From assembly GCF_035046485.1 (NCBI RefSeq), contig NW_026917276.1, positions 42,665 through 106,664 of the forward strand: a stretch of 64,000 bases of DNA, given 5' to 3'. Shown one piece after another: positions 10,383 to 20,348 of the stretch (position 1 is the stretch's first letter; the number at the start of each line of letters is the position of its first letter). The position numbers were made by a program, and so were the translations under genes. This DNA is from Aedes albopictus. Lineage: Eukaryota; Arthropoda; Insecta; Diptera; Culicidae. Under the pieces are notes generated by a model, which had not been told where the DNA came from, ran no database searches, and saw nothing but the letters and a program-made list of their open reading frames with translations.

Positions 10383-10494
10383 CAGTGACCCCACAATTTA
10401 TGAATCGGTAAAAATGACCACAGTTTATGGATCCCTCATTTGATCAACATGGTGATTCATAAATAGTGTACAAAATTAAGGTGTGGGGTCACTG
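10383..10494. mobile_element. TA-flanked mariner-type MITE, 112 bp
   Basis: Terminal inverted repeats CAGTGACCCCACA at both ends with flanking TA (10381-10382, 10495-10496) and an inner ATTTATGAATC/GATTCATAAAT repeat. CAGT termini and a TA target fit a Tc1/mariner non-autonomous element. It lies within extra sequence (about 10342-10550) between the CPQG and LLWNLIA parts of the LINE B RT. Confidence 0.8.
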
Positions 10495-10769
10495 TATCAT
10501 TAAACAAACTTTAGCTTAAGAAACTGTTGTTCTGCTAGCTCTGTTACTTGGGAAGTCTTATCACCGCTTTTGTGGAATCTCATAGCAGATTGGCAATTGA
10601 GGCGACTCAATAATAGCGGTTTTCCTACTTATGGTTTTGCCGACGACTACCTAACATTGTTAGTCGGTATGTGCATCAGCACCCTTTTCGACCTGATGCT
10701 AAACGCTCTTCATGAAGTTGAGGGTTGGTGTCGCCAATATGGCCTTCCGGTAAATCCGAGTAAAACATC

Positions 10770-10970
10770 CAGGCCCGGATTAAGGATTTTGGGGGCCCGG
10801 GGCCCGAGCGGATGTAGGGGCCCTTCTGAAAGATGACCAAAACTGTTTTTCCTTATTTTCGAACAGTACTGAAAAATAAAGCTAATGTTAGCAAGCAAAA
10901 AAGGTTTTTGTGGGGGCCCCAAAAATGTGGGGGCCCGGGCCCCCCTGGCCCCCCCTTAGATCCGGCCCTG
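10770..10970. mobile_element. hAT-type MITE, 201 bp, with 8-bp TSD
   Basis: Ends are CAGGCCCGGATTAAGG and, inverted, CAGGGCCGGATCTAAGG. The GC-rich sub-termini hold runs of GGGGGCCC. The perfect 8-bp TSD AAAACATC is at 10762-10769 and 10971-10978. An 8-bp TSD with CAGG ends is the hAT signature. Removing the MITE and one TSD copy rejoins NPSKTS to the RT thumb in frame. Confidence 0.92.
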
Positions 10971-11617
10971 AAAACATCTATTGTTCTTTTCACGGAAAAG
11001 CGAAACCGTAATGGCGTTCGACCTTTGCGTCTCTTAGACTCTGAAATCAATGTGACTGAACAGGTAAAGTACGTTGGAGTCATTCTTGATTCCAAGCTTT
11101 CCTGGACACCTCACATTGAGTTCAGAATCAAGAAAGCTTGTATGGCCTTCGAGCAATGCCGCCGAACCTTTGGTACAACTTGGGGTCTTAAACCCAAGTA
11201 TATCAAATGGATCTACACAACTGTTGTTCGGCCAATATTGGCCTATGGATGTCTTGTGTGGTGGCAAAACGGCGAAATGAGAACGATCCAATCAAAGTTA
11301 GGCCATCTGCAAAGGATGTACTTAATGGCGATGCCTGGAGCGTTCTCTTTAACTCCCACGGCAGTGCTCGAAGTTCTCTTTGACGTTGTCCCACTACACA
11401 TTCATCTCAAACAAGAAGCACTTTCTTGCACTTACCGCCTATGGGTACTCTCGGTCTACTAGAGGAAACTCCTGTGAACCGCAGTTCAACACACACCTCG
11501 TTGTTTCCACTTTTGATGAATTGGGACAAAGACGGCATCGTATGTTACACTGATGGCTTCCTTTTCGAAGGTCGAGCAGGTGATGGTGTTTATTCTCGTG
11601 AGCTAAGGCTGCAGGGC

Positions 11618-12040
11618 CTATCGACAGGAGGAGAAAATCGGGCGCCGATTCAACACACGCCGACTGGAAGACGCTGCGGTGAAAAGGTCCTTCGTCGAGG
11701 AGCTAGAGAACCGTGCTGCCAATAATCCACAAGGTGAACTGCAGGATGATAATGGAGTGAAGAAACGCCAAAGCCGCGATAAAGCGAGCGAAAACACGAG
11801 GGAGGAGCCAAAGCCGTAGCCCGTAAGCGCTATTCAACTCTCGACGTGAAACGCTCATACAGACGGGACAAAAGAGCGTGGGCGGACTCTCTAGCCGACG
11901 AAGGCGAAAAAGCCGCAAACACCGGCGGCATTCGTCTCCTCTACGATGTTTCACGTCGCCTTAGTGGGGGGGACTAAAATTAATGCTACGATGTCCGTGA
12001 AAGACACGTCTAGACAGTTACTGATCGACCCGACTGACCA
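11618..12040 (+). pseudogene. LINE A, pre-RT linker segment
   Basis: Encodes the conserved stretch STLDVKRSYRRDKRAWADSL, ADEGEKAANTGGIRLLYD and VSRRLSG, followed by LLIDPTD, in broken frames. LINE A continues after each later insertion: 12605-12654 (CWFEHFGNLF), 12819-12974 (RITRINTEAPSVQEIE, ISAEKLKADP), 15133-15184 and 15891-16410. It is one old LINE copy cut up by DNA transposons. Confidence 0.7.
11619..11815 (+). repeat. Direct repeat, right copy (pairs with 9899-10104)
   Basis: Second copy of the LINE A linker block; differences include AATAATCCACAAGG here against GATATTCCACAAGG in the left copy. Confidence 0.85.
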
Positions 12041-12604
12041 CACGCACAAATAACACATATTAGAATCAAATTTAAAGAGACTTTGTTAAGTCGCGAGGTT
12101 TGTTGAATCAAAAAAAAATTTTTTTTTGTTTTCAATATTGGAGCATGCATTTTGCCAATATGAGCAAGGTGATTAAATTTTACCTTCAGATTTTCAAGAG
12201 CAGATTTGGTCGTGAACGTTAGCTCGCTATCAGTATAGCATATTATAGCAGTATCCGTGTTCGATTCTCGCTCGCCTTTTTTATTTCGCTTTCACTTTCA
12301 AACAAAACCATTTTGTTTTTGAATCTAAGTCCATGAATATTTGTTTCAAAAAAAAATATAGTCTTTGAAATTGCAAAATTACTTACTGTCAAAGCAATGA
12401 TGTGATAGATTCAAAGTCAACAAGTATTTGAAACTACAATCAGTGCCGCGGACGCTTGATTGTTAAAGCAATGAAAATATTGCTTTGAAACAAATACCAA
12501 ATGTATTTGATTCAAAGCAAAATGGTATTAAGCCGTGGTTCAATTGTTTATTTTCTTTGATTCAAAGCACTTTATTTTTGAGTTTAAAATATTTTTTCTG
12601 CGTG
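12041..12604. mobile_element. CACG-ended element with 2-bp TSD (CA), 564 bp
   Basis: Starts CACGCACAAA and ends TTTTTTCTGCGTG, flanked by CA (12039-12040, 12605-12606). Excising it joins ACTGAC to CAGTTC, which restores the LINE A codons for TDQF. The interior is AT-rich with repeated TTTGATTCAAAGCA-like words. It also has a tRNA-like B box (GTGTTCGATTCTCG near 12259), so a SINE piece may be inside. Confidence 0.82.
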
Positions 12605-12654
12605 CAGTTCAAATGCTGGTTCGAGCACTTTGGAAACCTTTTGATCCGCCAAAA

Positions 12655-12818
12655 GGGGTCATGCACAAATTACGTCACGCTTTTAGGGGGAGGGGGGTTT
12701 TGCTTAACGTGACAATGCATACAAAAACGATTGAGGTCTCATACAAAAAGTGTGACATAGGGGGGAGGGGGGGTTGAAAATGGTCGATTTCTGCGTGACA
12801 TAATTTGTGTATCACCCC
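12655..12818. mobile_element. GGGGTCATGCACAAATT palindromic MITE, 164 bp
   Basis: 26-bp terminal inverted repeats (GGGGTSATRCACAAATTRYG, then TCACGC) with G-rich sub-terminal tracts. It interrupts LINE A between the GNLF and KVQRIT codons. The exact TSD is unclear (AAA on both sides). Confidence 0.75.
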
Positions 12819-12974
12819 AAAGTTCAACGCATTACCCGTATCAACACCGAAGCTCCATCAGTGCAGGAAATAGAAACAGCCATGGAATCGAACAGAGCCC
12901 CGAGGGTCGATCGCATATCAGCTGAGAAGCTCAAAGCTGACCCCGTAGTATCCGCACAAACTGCATCAATAATT

Positions 12975-13227
12975 CTGGAGCTCGATTTGAATAGGTCGTA
13001 TGTGCTTTTGTCGATATAAAATTCGATCAGTTTATTTTAGTCATTGTAGCAATCTGGCAGATATTTTGCAAACTTTTAATGATGGAACAGAAAGCCTGTT
13101 TTGTGAGGATTCTGCTGTATGTATCAACTTTGCTCAACTTCAACGGTTTTCGCTATAATAAGCGAATCCAATTGATCGAATTTTTAATCGACAAAAGCAC
13201 ATACGACCTATTCAAATCGAGCTCCAG
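12975..13227 (+). mobile_element. CTGGAGCTCG MITE copy 1, 253 bp, TSD AATT
   Basis: Long terminal inverted repeats of about 55 bp begin CTGGAGCTCGATTTGAATAG. Flanked by AATT (12971-12974, 13228-13231). A copy of identical length and almost identical sequence lies inverted at 31505-31757 with TSD AACT. Such similarity means recent activity. Confidence 0.92.
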
Positions 13228-13551
13228 AATTATTATTCTGCAACATAAGGGTAGGCGGGGCAATATGGACACCTGGGGCAGAATGAACACCCTCAATATT
13301 TTAAAATATGCGAACTTTTTTGAACTTTTAATGAATGGAGAATATAGTCCATTTGTCCAAAACGTAGTTTCAGGAAATAAACATTCGAAATTAAAATTAT
13401 ACTTGATTTTACACGAAAAAGTTGCGTCCTCCGTCTTTTGTGCATGGAAATTATAATTTTCACACCATCTAAAATAAGATTTAGTGATTAATTTATTGCA
13501 GGTCGATTAAAACCTGATATTTCTAGAACACATACAAGTAGTTTTGCTGTA

Positions 13552-14150
13552 CACGCAGAAAAATCTATTTTAAAATCAAAAATATTTGAGGCAAATTCAA
13601 ATAAATTGTCAATTTGTTCTGGCCACAAAAATAAAACTGTTTGGAGCAAATCGAACGTCACATTTGAAGCTAATGAAATCCATGTTTGAAACAAAAATGC
13701 ATCTTCTGACAGATTATGTTAGAAATAAATGTAAATATTTTTGTTTTTTTTGTGCAGGTCGGCCCTACGGAAATATTTGTTTTCCCATTGAACTTATAAA
13801 GTCATTTCCTTCGCTGGAAAAATCCACCTCCGGTGTTGTACTTCCAATGCCAACATCATGTATATATCTATTAGATAACATACGCTCCCGACAAGAACGG
13901 GATTTCGTGAAGACTTTCGGTGAACCTTGCCTTTTTTGCAGGAGGAAATTTTGTTTGATGTTGCAGCTGGAACTTGTGAGTTTTGTTTATGATCTCGAGC
14001 GCGGAACGGGGGGCTCCTCAATGGGTATCGTCGCAATAAATGTGTAATTGAGTTAGTTTTAAAAATGAAAATTTTAGTTTTAAACATTTTATCAATTTAC
14101 CGAATAAACATGAATATTTTTGTTTCAAACGAACGAAATTTGTCTCCGTG
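13552..14150. mobile_element. CACG-ended element (TSD TA) with exon-like cargo, 599 bp
   Basis: Starts CACGCAGAAAAATC, ends TTTGTCTCCGTG and is flanked by TA (13550-13551, 14151-14152). The paralogous element at 43476-44447 shows the empty site with one TA, proving the insertion. The interior (about 13758-14000) is less AT-rich and has two acceptor-like sites, TTTTTTTTGTGCAG (ends 13757) and CCTTGCCTTTTTTGCAG (ends about 13941). An open frame spans it. I do not recognise the encoded peptide. Confidence 0.85.
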
Positions 14151-14462
14151 TATCTACCTACATGCTTAACATGTTTATATTTTCTTCTTTATTATATCAA
14201 AAATCAAGTTTGGAAATATCTTCTGCTGCCGGGGCAAAATGGACACTCATCTATGTGAGAGAAACGGCGAGGGAAAAATATAACCTAAATCGCAAACCAA
14301 CTAAATTCTTCGATTTCAGTATATTTTCGTTTAAATGTTCACTATAGTAGACATAGGGTGAAACAAATTGGTCAAAAAACGAAAGCAGTGGAAAATAGTT
14401 GTTCTAGGCACAGCTGTACATGCCGAAAAAAACGAAGCTTTATCCAAACAGCCTAAATTTAA

Positions 14463-14764
14463 TGTCGTTTTCGTTTTTGCGGTGGAGTTGCACCGGTGCA
14501 GCACTTTTGCACCGAAAGTGTTCGTTTTTTATTTTCGTGCTGCACCGGTGTAGCACTTTTTCTGCACCGCTCAAGATAGTGCAGCACTCAAAAATTCGAG
14601 AGTGTAGCGGGTGTACACTGTGTCCACCAATCAACGATTGCAAAGTTGTAAATATTTTGGTTTTTATTCACGCACACCAATGCAACTGCACCGAAAATGT
14701 TCGTTTTTGCAGTGAAAAGTGTAGCACGAAGCGGTGTAGCACCGCCACAAAAAGGAAAACGACA
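14463..14764. mobile_element. PIF/Harbinger-like MITE, 302 bp, TSD TAA
   Basis: Termini TGTCGTTTTC on both sides and a 3-bp TSD TAA (14460-14462, 14765-14767). The empty site is seen at about 44079-44090 in the paralogous element. A 3-bp TWA target is the PIF/Harbinger signature. The interior is full of inverted TGCACCGGTGCAGCAC-like words. Confidence 0.85.
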
Positions 14765-15184
14765 TAAATTAACTGAACAAAAATGAACTACTTCGGCGTA
14801 TTATTTATTCATCCATAATAGTTGTTTTGTAATGAAATGACTTTATAGGTGTAAATAATGTACGGAATTCGTAAAAGTCTCATGGTGTCCATATTGCCCC
14901 ATAGGGGTGTCCTTTCTACCCCGTATGCTTGGAGACGGTCATGGAAAACTAACATTTTTCATAACATTTTTTGAAGTGTATAATTCATTTTTCTTCGTGA
15001 GCATTCTTATGCAATAAATGCTAAATAGACTTTAAAAGGATACATGTATCAAAAAAACTAAACTTTTTTGACATCTTGCCAGGTAAAGTTGGCAAAAACC
15101 TTAGGGTGTCCATATTGCCCCGCCTACCCCTATAATATATGTCCCATGTTATGGGAAACCGCGACATTTCCGGCCGACTGGATG

Positions 15185-15890
15185 CACGTAGAAAAATGGC
15201 ACTTGTTTTCAAACAATAAAACGCATGGTTGATTTTCAAACTGAGAATTTACTTAATATTCCAAAGTTATATTTAATTGTTTTGATTTACAGTTTATCGA
15301 TAAAAACAACCGATTACTATTATTTCATATAATGTCAAAAATTTCATTTGTTTTAACAAAATAAAAACCGTAAACATGGTTCGACAGCACTCACACATCT
15401 ATAAAATGCTTACCCCACCCAACATCGCCACAACGAAGAAGGTGCAGCAAATCCATCACACCAACTTCCAAGTGCAGCTTTGGTCGTGATCGATAACGCG
15501 CAGGTACTCACGACAGCATCCACAAAAAGTTGATCGGTTTCGCCTTTTTTGCCTTTTTTTAGTCGTTCTCCTCCCCATCCGCCTACCGACGGTCTAAAAA
15601 TAGATTTCCGAGCTGCCGCAGCTGCTGGCGTCACCAACACAATAACATTCCGGGTTTGTTAGTGGCAAAAGTGCAGGCGTTTGAATCAATCCATTATTTC
15701 ATGTTTAAAATACCAAATCTCTGTTTGTTTTAACAAACTGTCAAAAATTTCGACAAATGATAATATTTGTATTATCAAACAATAGGACAGTTCAGTTTAA
15801 ACTAGAAATCAGTTTGTCGCTATAGTAAACTGAAAAATCGGTTGATTTGAACTAGAATTTAATTGTGTTTACAATTTATTTTTCTGCGTG
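15185..15890. mobile_element. CACG-ended element (TSD TG) with gene-like cargo, copy 1
   Basis: 706 bp, starts CACGTAGAAAAATGG, ends TTTTTCTGCGTG and is flanked by TG (15183-15184, 15891-15892). Excision rejoins the LINE A codons for DWMQG. It carries the GC-rich fragment at about 15400-15650 described separately. Its left 60 bp recur, inverted, at 34785-34843. Confidence 0.85.
15410..15640 (-). pseudogene. Captured gene fragment, copy 1 (unknown protein)
   Basis: The minus-strand frame encodes RKSIF, ER.KKGKKGETDQLFVD, VVSTCALSITTKAALGSW and PSSLWRCW. A diverged copy at 33950-34167 keeps RKSIF, KGE.DQLFVD.V.S.CALS and LWRC, so the peptide changes more slowly than the DNA, as expected of former coding sequence. 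In both copies the frame is followed by GGGTAAG, a possible splice donor. I do not recognise the protein. The fragment sits inside a CACG-ended transposon, as transduplicated gene pieces do. Confidence 0.5.
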
Positions 15891-16410
15891 TGCAAGGCGT
15901 CTAAGTAAAAGTACCCAAAAAGTGTGAACTGACTGTATGCGATATTTGGCGAGGCATCATGTTAATGTGTCCTCTGCAAAGTGATCCTTAATGGGATACA
16001 GGAGAAGATTAACGCAATTCTCCGACGACAGCAAGCAGGATGCCGTGCCGGACGATCCTGTGTAGACCATATTGTCACGCTCCGTATCATTTCTAAAGAA
16101 AATCAATGAATTCCAAGAGTCTCTCTATCTGGTCTTCATTGAATAAGAAAAAGCTTTCGACTGCACTATGGACTAGAAATCAAAATTTCGCGACGAAATT
16201 CAAAAAAGATGTTTTTTAGCAGGACATCGCAGCAGTGGCAGACCCAGAGGCTCATGGCGGCGCAACCTCAACAACGAAATCAAGCAAGTCGACAGAAATT
16301 TGACCTGGCCACAGGCCAAGGCGGAGGCTGGAAATCGCCCAAGATGGATGAATATCATTCAATTCGGCCCTCTGCACCACCGTGGGTGCTCAGGGCTGAA
16401 AGTAAGTAAG
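15891..16410 (+). pseudogene. LINE A: RT remnants and 3' end
   Basis: After the transposon, LINE A resumes in broken frames: VKVPKK, INAILRRQQAGCRAGRSC, then VDHIVTLRIIS (RT finger and palm region), and after an internal deletion RPRGSWRRNLNNEIKQVDRN, LTWPQAKAEAGNRPRW. The 3' end carries GTAAGTAAG repeats. This is the rest of the LINE begun near 9730/11618 and confirms that all insertions between lie in one old copy. Confidence 0.7.
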
Positions 16411-17433
16411 TTATGACTATCTTGCTGTTCGGAATGTAATTCATTGAGATTTTGTTGGTCACTTCTCCGGTCGATATAAAGGACTTTTTCCATCCAATCT
16501 AAAGGGCAGTTTGCAGTTAAGAAGGAATTTCGCGGTCAATCTTGGTGCATAAGGAATTACCTATTTGCATGAATCGCTCAAGATTTTTTTAATTAAATAT
16601 GCTTTTAGGATGAACATCAAAGAATACAAATATGGCGGCCACAATGGCCGACTTGGACCCCTGCTCACGTTTTCAAGAAAACCAATCTTAAAAATTCGTG
16701 AACAAATGCACTCGATTTGGAAAAGCTGCTACTTTTTGCAAGTTAGCAAAGCCAGGATAAACAAGTGCGTTCGTCAGATTTGTGCCTCTTAAGTTTTTAT
16801 GCAAAATTACAATGGGATTTCTTGATGTTTCACCTTAAACAAAAAAAGGTATGCACATTTTTTCACCATGAATAAAACCGACTGCGGTTTTTGCAATTCG
16901 ACCAAGCAATTGAAAATCTATTTACTCCTTTATGAGATATGACTTTTTGAAAAGATTTTTTTTTTTTCGAAGAAAAGAGCCAATATCCTTTTAATTGAGC
17001 TCCAGGGGAAAAATATGCGTCGTTGGTAGTTTCAAAAGTATTGAAACAAAGTTTTCACGAGAAACGAATGAATTAATGAATCAATTCCATGGATTGCCCT
17101 ATCATGATTCTTTAAAAATATAAGCAAGGAACCATAAGAGATAGAACAATGGTTGCTTCGGCCAACTTTCTCCAAATAAAGTTGTCCTACAATTTTGTAG
17201 AACATTTTGTAAGCGTATATAAAACTATTAAAAAGCAGATGTTTGAATCAGCTAAACTAGAGAGACCATCTATATTTCAAAATGATGAGAAAAAAGGTCG
17301 AAAAATAAGAAAAAAAACTTTCTCATAGGCACCATGTACCTAAAGACTTAAGGTTTAGGCACAAACATTTTTGTCTTCGTAAAAACGGCTCTGGTCCCAT
17401 TGTGCAATGATTGAACGGCTAATAGTGACCTAG
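16411..17433. other. Unassigned AT-rich DNA
   Basis: No gene, tandem repeat or clear inverted termini recognised. Short open frames have no domain signal. Confidence 0.4.
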
Positions 17434-18175
17434 TAGGGTAGGACGGGGCAAGATGGCATCCCTCTGTTTTACTACTTTTATGGTGAATTTTGCCCAAACA
17501 AGCTCATAATCCGTTAGAATAATGTTTATCCTGTTTGTAAACCAGATATAAGATACTTCATAATGAACGAATTAAAAAAAAATATCGTTAAATTAGTCAA
17601 TAGCATGGATTTTTAGAGTTTTCTTATAAGAAATCATCAGAATAAAATAAGGTTTTTATGTCAGAATCAAATTTTTACCATAATTCTTGTTATCAGCCAA
17701 CATTACTTGCTTACTGCAAAGCATTTTAATTTATTTTAAAATATTTTCTAAAAACAAACATTAAAATTTATTCAATTTTAGTTATTTACCTATATGAGGG
17801 GAATATAGAAAATATTTTGAAATTATTGGAATCCACTCAATAGTGCCGAACATAGTTTTTCGTATCCTCTGCAACTAGGGAATCGCGCTACTTTGAACCA
17901 ATTGACACAACTTTTGGAATGTGGTGAGATAGGTATAGTATCTATCTACCCGTGTACAACATTTCAAGTCAATTTGTTCAAAATTGACTGAGTTATAGTG
18001 GAAAACAGACGAATATAGAAGGCACCGCCCAAATGGCGCGATACCCTATTTGGTTGTGAAAATTTCTAAAAATAAGCAACCTAATAATCGTTTATTGTCT
18101 TTTGGGCCATTTTGTATAAAGTATTATAAAATCGCATTTTTTTTCAATAATTGAAAAAAAATTGATAATTTAGAA

Positions 18176-20037
18176 CAGTGTTTCCCAAACTTTTAGGAGG
18201 TATCGCCCCGTTGAAGTTTGAGAGAAACATTTTCGCCCCCCTGCCCTAAGTGAAATTTATTTTTTTCCTGAAAATTTACTTAGTGGAAGCCTTTAAAAGC
18301 TCACTATTTAGCACTACTGTGGCAAACCTGGTATTTAGTGTATCTAAATTAGAATCGCTCTCATTTTCGTTGTTTTTTTTTTGCAAATGCACTGATTGTT
18401 TGCGTTAATCCTTTATAAGTCCGAGAAATCTAGAAGAGTTGCTAACGCATACTGTTATGGAAATGATTATATACATGATTACATGTACAAAACAATTTTT
18501 GTTGGAAAGAAACTCTCAACAATCTAGGTGGCAATATAGTTGCCACTGCCCGTTTACCCCAAAAACTTATTTTTTTTGAGGTGGTAAGTTGCCACTGCCC
18601 GTTTAGGCCACCAGCGCTGGTGGCAATATTCTTGGCACTGCCCGTTTAGGGTACTTTTCTTCTTTTGACTTTGACCAAAAGCAGAAAAAGAGATTTTAGA
18701 GCGGATTGGGGCTTAACCCATAATATAAACTGTGTAGTCCAGCTCATGTCAACCCAGAATTTGATTATTTCTTAAAACATTTACCAAATCTATAATTTTA
18801 CAATAAGTATGAGCTAATTTTCATCACGCGGCCAAATTTAGCCATTTTTGAGACTACAAATGGCTCCTAAATTGTTGTTAAAGCTTTGTTTAGTACCAAA
18901 AAAATACCAGGCGTTGTTAGTAATCCCAATTTTGCGTAAACCAAATAAAAAGTTCGAAATAAATTGTTATAAAACAGAAAAAAATGCAAACAGTAGGTGG
19001 CAATATAGTTTTCACTGCCTTATGAAGGGTTAAAAAAAATGCATTATTGCATCTAAAACCAATATGTTTTGAAATCATGTTTGTGCTACACATATTCTTG
19101 AACAAAATTGAGCAAAACAGATCGGATTGTGACCACTCGTTATCCTCAACTAGATGTTTCACCAGTGTTCTTCAACACCCGAGATGTTTGGTCATCACAA
19201 GTACTCAAATAAAAAAAATGAAAAACAATTACAAAAATATCTTTTATGCAAAAATAGCATATGGAATATATTGGTGTATTTCCAAATGTAATCAGCTTTG
19301 CTCAGTAATTGAAAATTTAAAAAGCCAGTAATTCGAATTGAAAATTTCCTATGAATTGGAAAAATTTTATTGTCAAATAAGAAGACATGCATCAGTCATT
19401 ACTTTCGTTTCGAGGGAATTCAACGCTGAACTTGTGGAAAAATATCAAAATAGCGCGTAGTGATGAGCAACGTTTGGAATTCCTGCAGGAAGCCTCTCTG
19501 AAATATTTTCAAACAATGTGTGACGAATTTCATCCGAAAAGTGTTCTTAGATTCATTTTCAACTTCATGTTTATGATTGAAATATCCATGAAAAAGAAAC
19601 CGCATGTAAGTTAAAAATAAAACCTGTTCCTTTCAAAATTTGGGCAAAAATCAATCGTGAATTTTCGCCATAGAAGTTTCTTATTAAGGAGATTTCCAGA
19701 ATCACTGGGAATTTTCTCGGAAATTAGTATAGCAGTATTATTTTTTTTCTTGGAATTTCGCCATTAAATTCACGTACACATCAAAAATTCTGTAATATTT
19801 AGTCTCGAAACAGACATTTTTCAATAATCCTGAACAAAAAATCTTGAAATGTCAGAGAGTTGTAATGATTAAGTTGACATTCAATACAATATATTTCAAT
19901 ACTTTTGATATTTCTCAATCATTTGAAAAATCGACCCCTTTTAGTATTTTCGCCCTCCAATTTTGGTTTTTCAAATTTTCGCCTTCGGCCTGATTTCGCC
20001 CCCCTGGGGGCGATTTTGCCCACTTTGGGAACCACCG
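18176..20037. mobile_element. hAT-type non-autonomous element with 8-bp TSD, 1.86 kb
   Basis: Left end CAGTGTTTCCCAAACTTTT, right end inverted CGGTGGTTCCCAAAGTGG. The perfect TSD ATTTAGAA is at 18168-18175 and 20038-20045. CAGTG..CCCAAA ends plus an 8-bp TSD define a hAT element; the ends look like those of ZBED/Ac-like families. Open frames inside (for example 19387-19614) are too short and unrecognised to call a transposase. Confidence 0.88.
18523..19022 (+). repeat. GGTGGCAATATAG...CACTGCCCGTTTA direct repeats
   Basis: Three close units of about 30-60 bp (18527, 18586, 18618) and a fourth near 18996 share GGTGGCAATAT and CACTGCC(CGTTTA). All are direct, so they are not terminal inverted repeats of one element. 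Confidence 0.55.
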
Positions 20038-20348
20038 ATTTAGAACGTGATACTATAGCTATAAACAAGGTTCACTATATCAATCACTGGCCAATTTATT
20101 GGTAAAATATTGGGATTTCAAGGAAGTGCTCGTCTTGCCCCGTAGCATGTTCGAACTGTCCATAAAACATCTTTTTTGTTTGACCAAATAAATCAACCTT
20201 ATTGTGAATTTTGAACCCTCTCATATTTATAGGTGATAGAAAACATGATATAGAAAAGAACTATTGAGAGGTACTTTGAAAAATTGTGTTAACCTTCAAT
20301 AAACTCAACGTGATCCTTAGGGTGCTCATCTTGCCCCGCCCTACCCTA

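Larger units (their letters stand above)
10105..11617 (+). pseudogene. LINE B fragment: RT to start of RNase H
   Basis: Reads YDIEKAFAQKQSCLGVFL and EGAFDNVPFDAL (RT motif A region), CPQG, WNLIADWQLRRLNNSGFPT, YGFADDYLTLLVG (catalytic FADD near 10636), then after a MITE the thumb (KYVGVILDSKLSWTPHI), LKPKYIKWIYTTVVRPILAYG and the start of an RNase H (CYTDGFLFEGRAGDGVYS, 11540-11600). An RNase H after RT points to the I superfamily (LOA or I type). Both ends are missing. Two small MITEs (10383-10494, 10770-10970) interrupt it, and the frame is otherwise largely kept. Confidence 0.75.
13248..15130 (+). mobile_element. GGGTAGGCGGGGCAATATGG TIR element, copy 1, TA-flanked
   Basis: Inverted termini GGGTAGGCGGGGCAATATGG followed by ACACC; TA at 13246-13247 and 15131-15132. 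Compared with the shorter copy at 43476-44447 this one carries two extra insertions (13552-14150 and 14463-14764). No transposase is recognisable. TA targets suggest a Tc1/mariner-like origin. Confidence 0.85.
17436..20346. mobile_element. GGGTAGGACGGGGCAAGATGG TIR element, TA-flanked, 2.9 kb
   Basis: Termini GGGTAGGACGGGGCAAGATG at left and, inverted, GGGTAGGGCGGGGCAAGATG at right, with TA at 17434-17435 and 20347-20348. The ends resemble those of 13248-15130 and 43476-44447. It contains a hAT-type element (18176-20037). No intact transposase is visible. Confidence 0.8.

Noticed and set aside
18848..19614. Transposase of the hAT element
   Set aside because: The frames are short, AT-rich and lack any hAT dimerisation or catalytic motif I can recognise.
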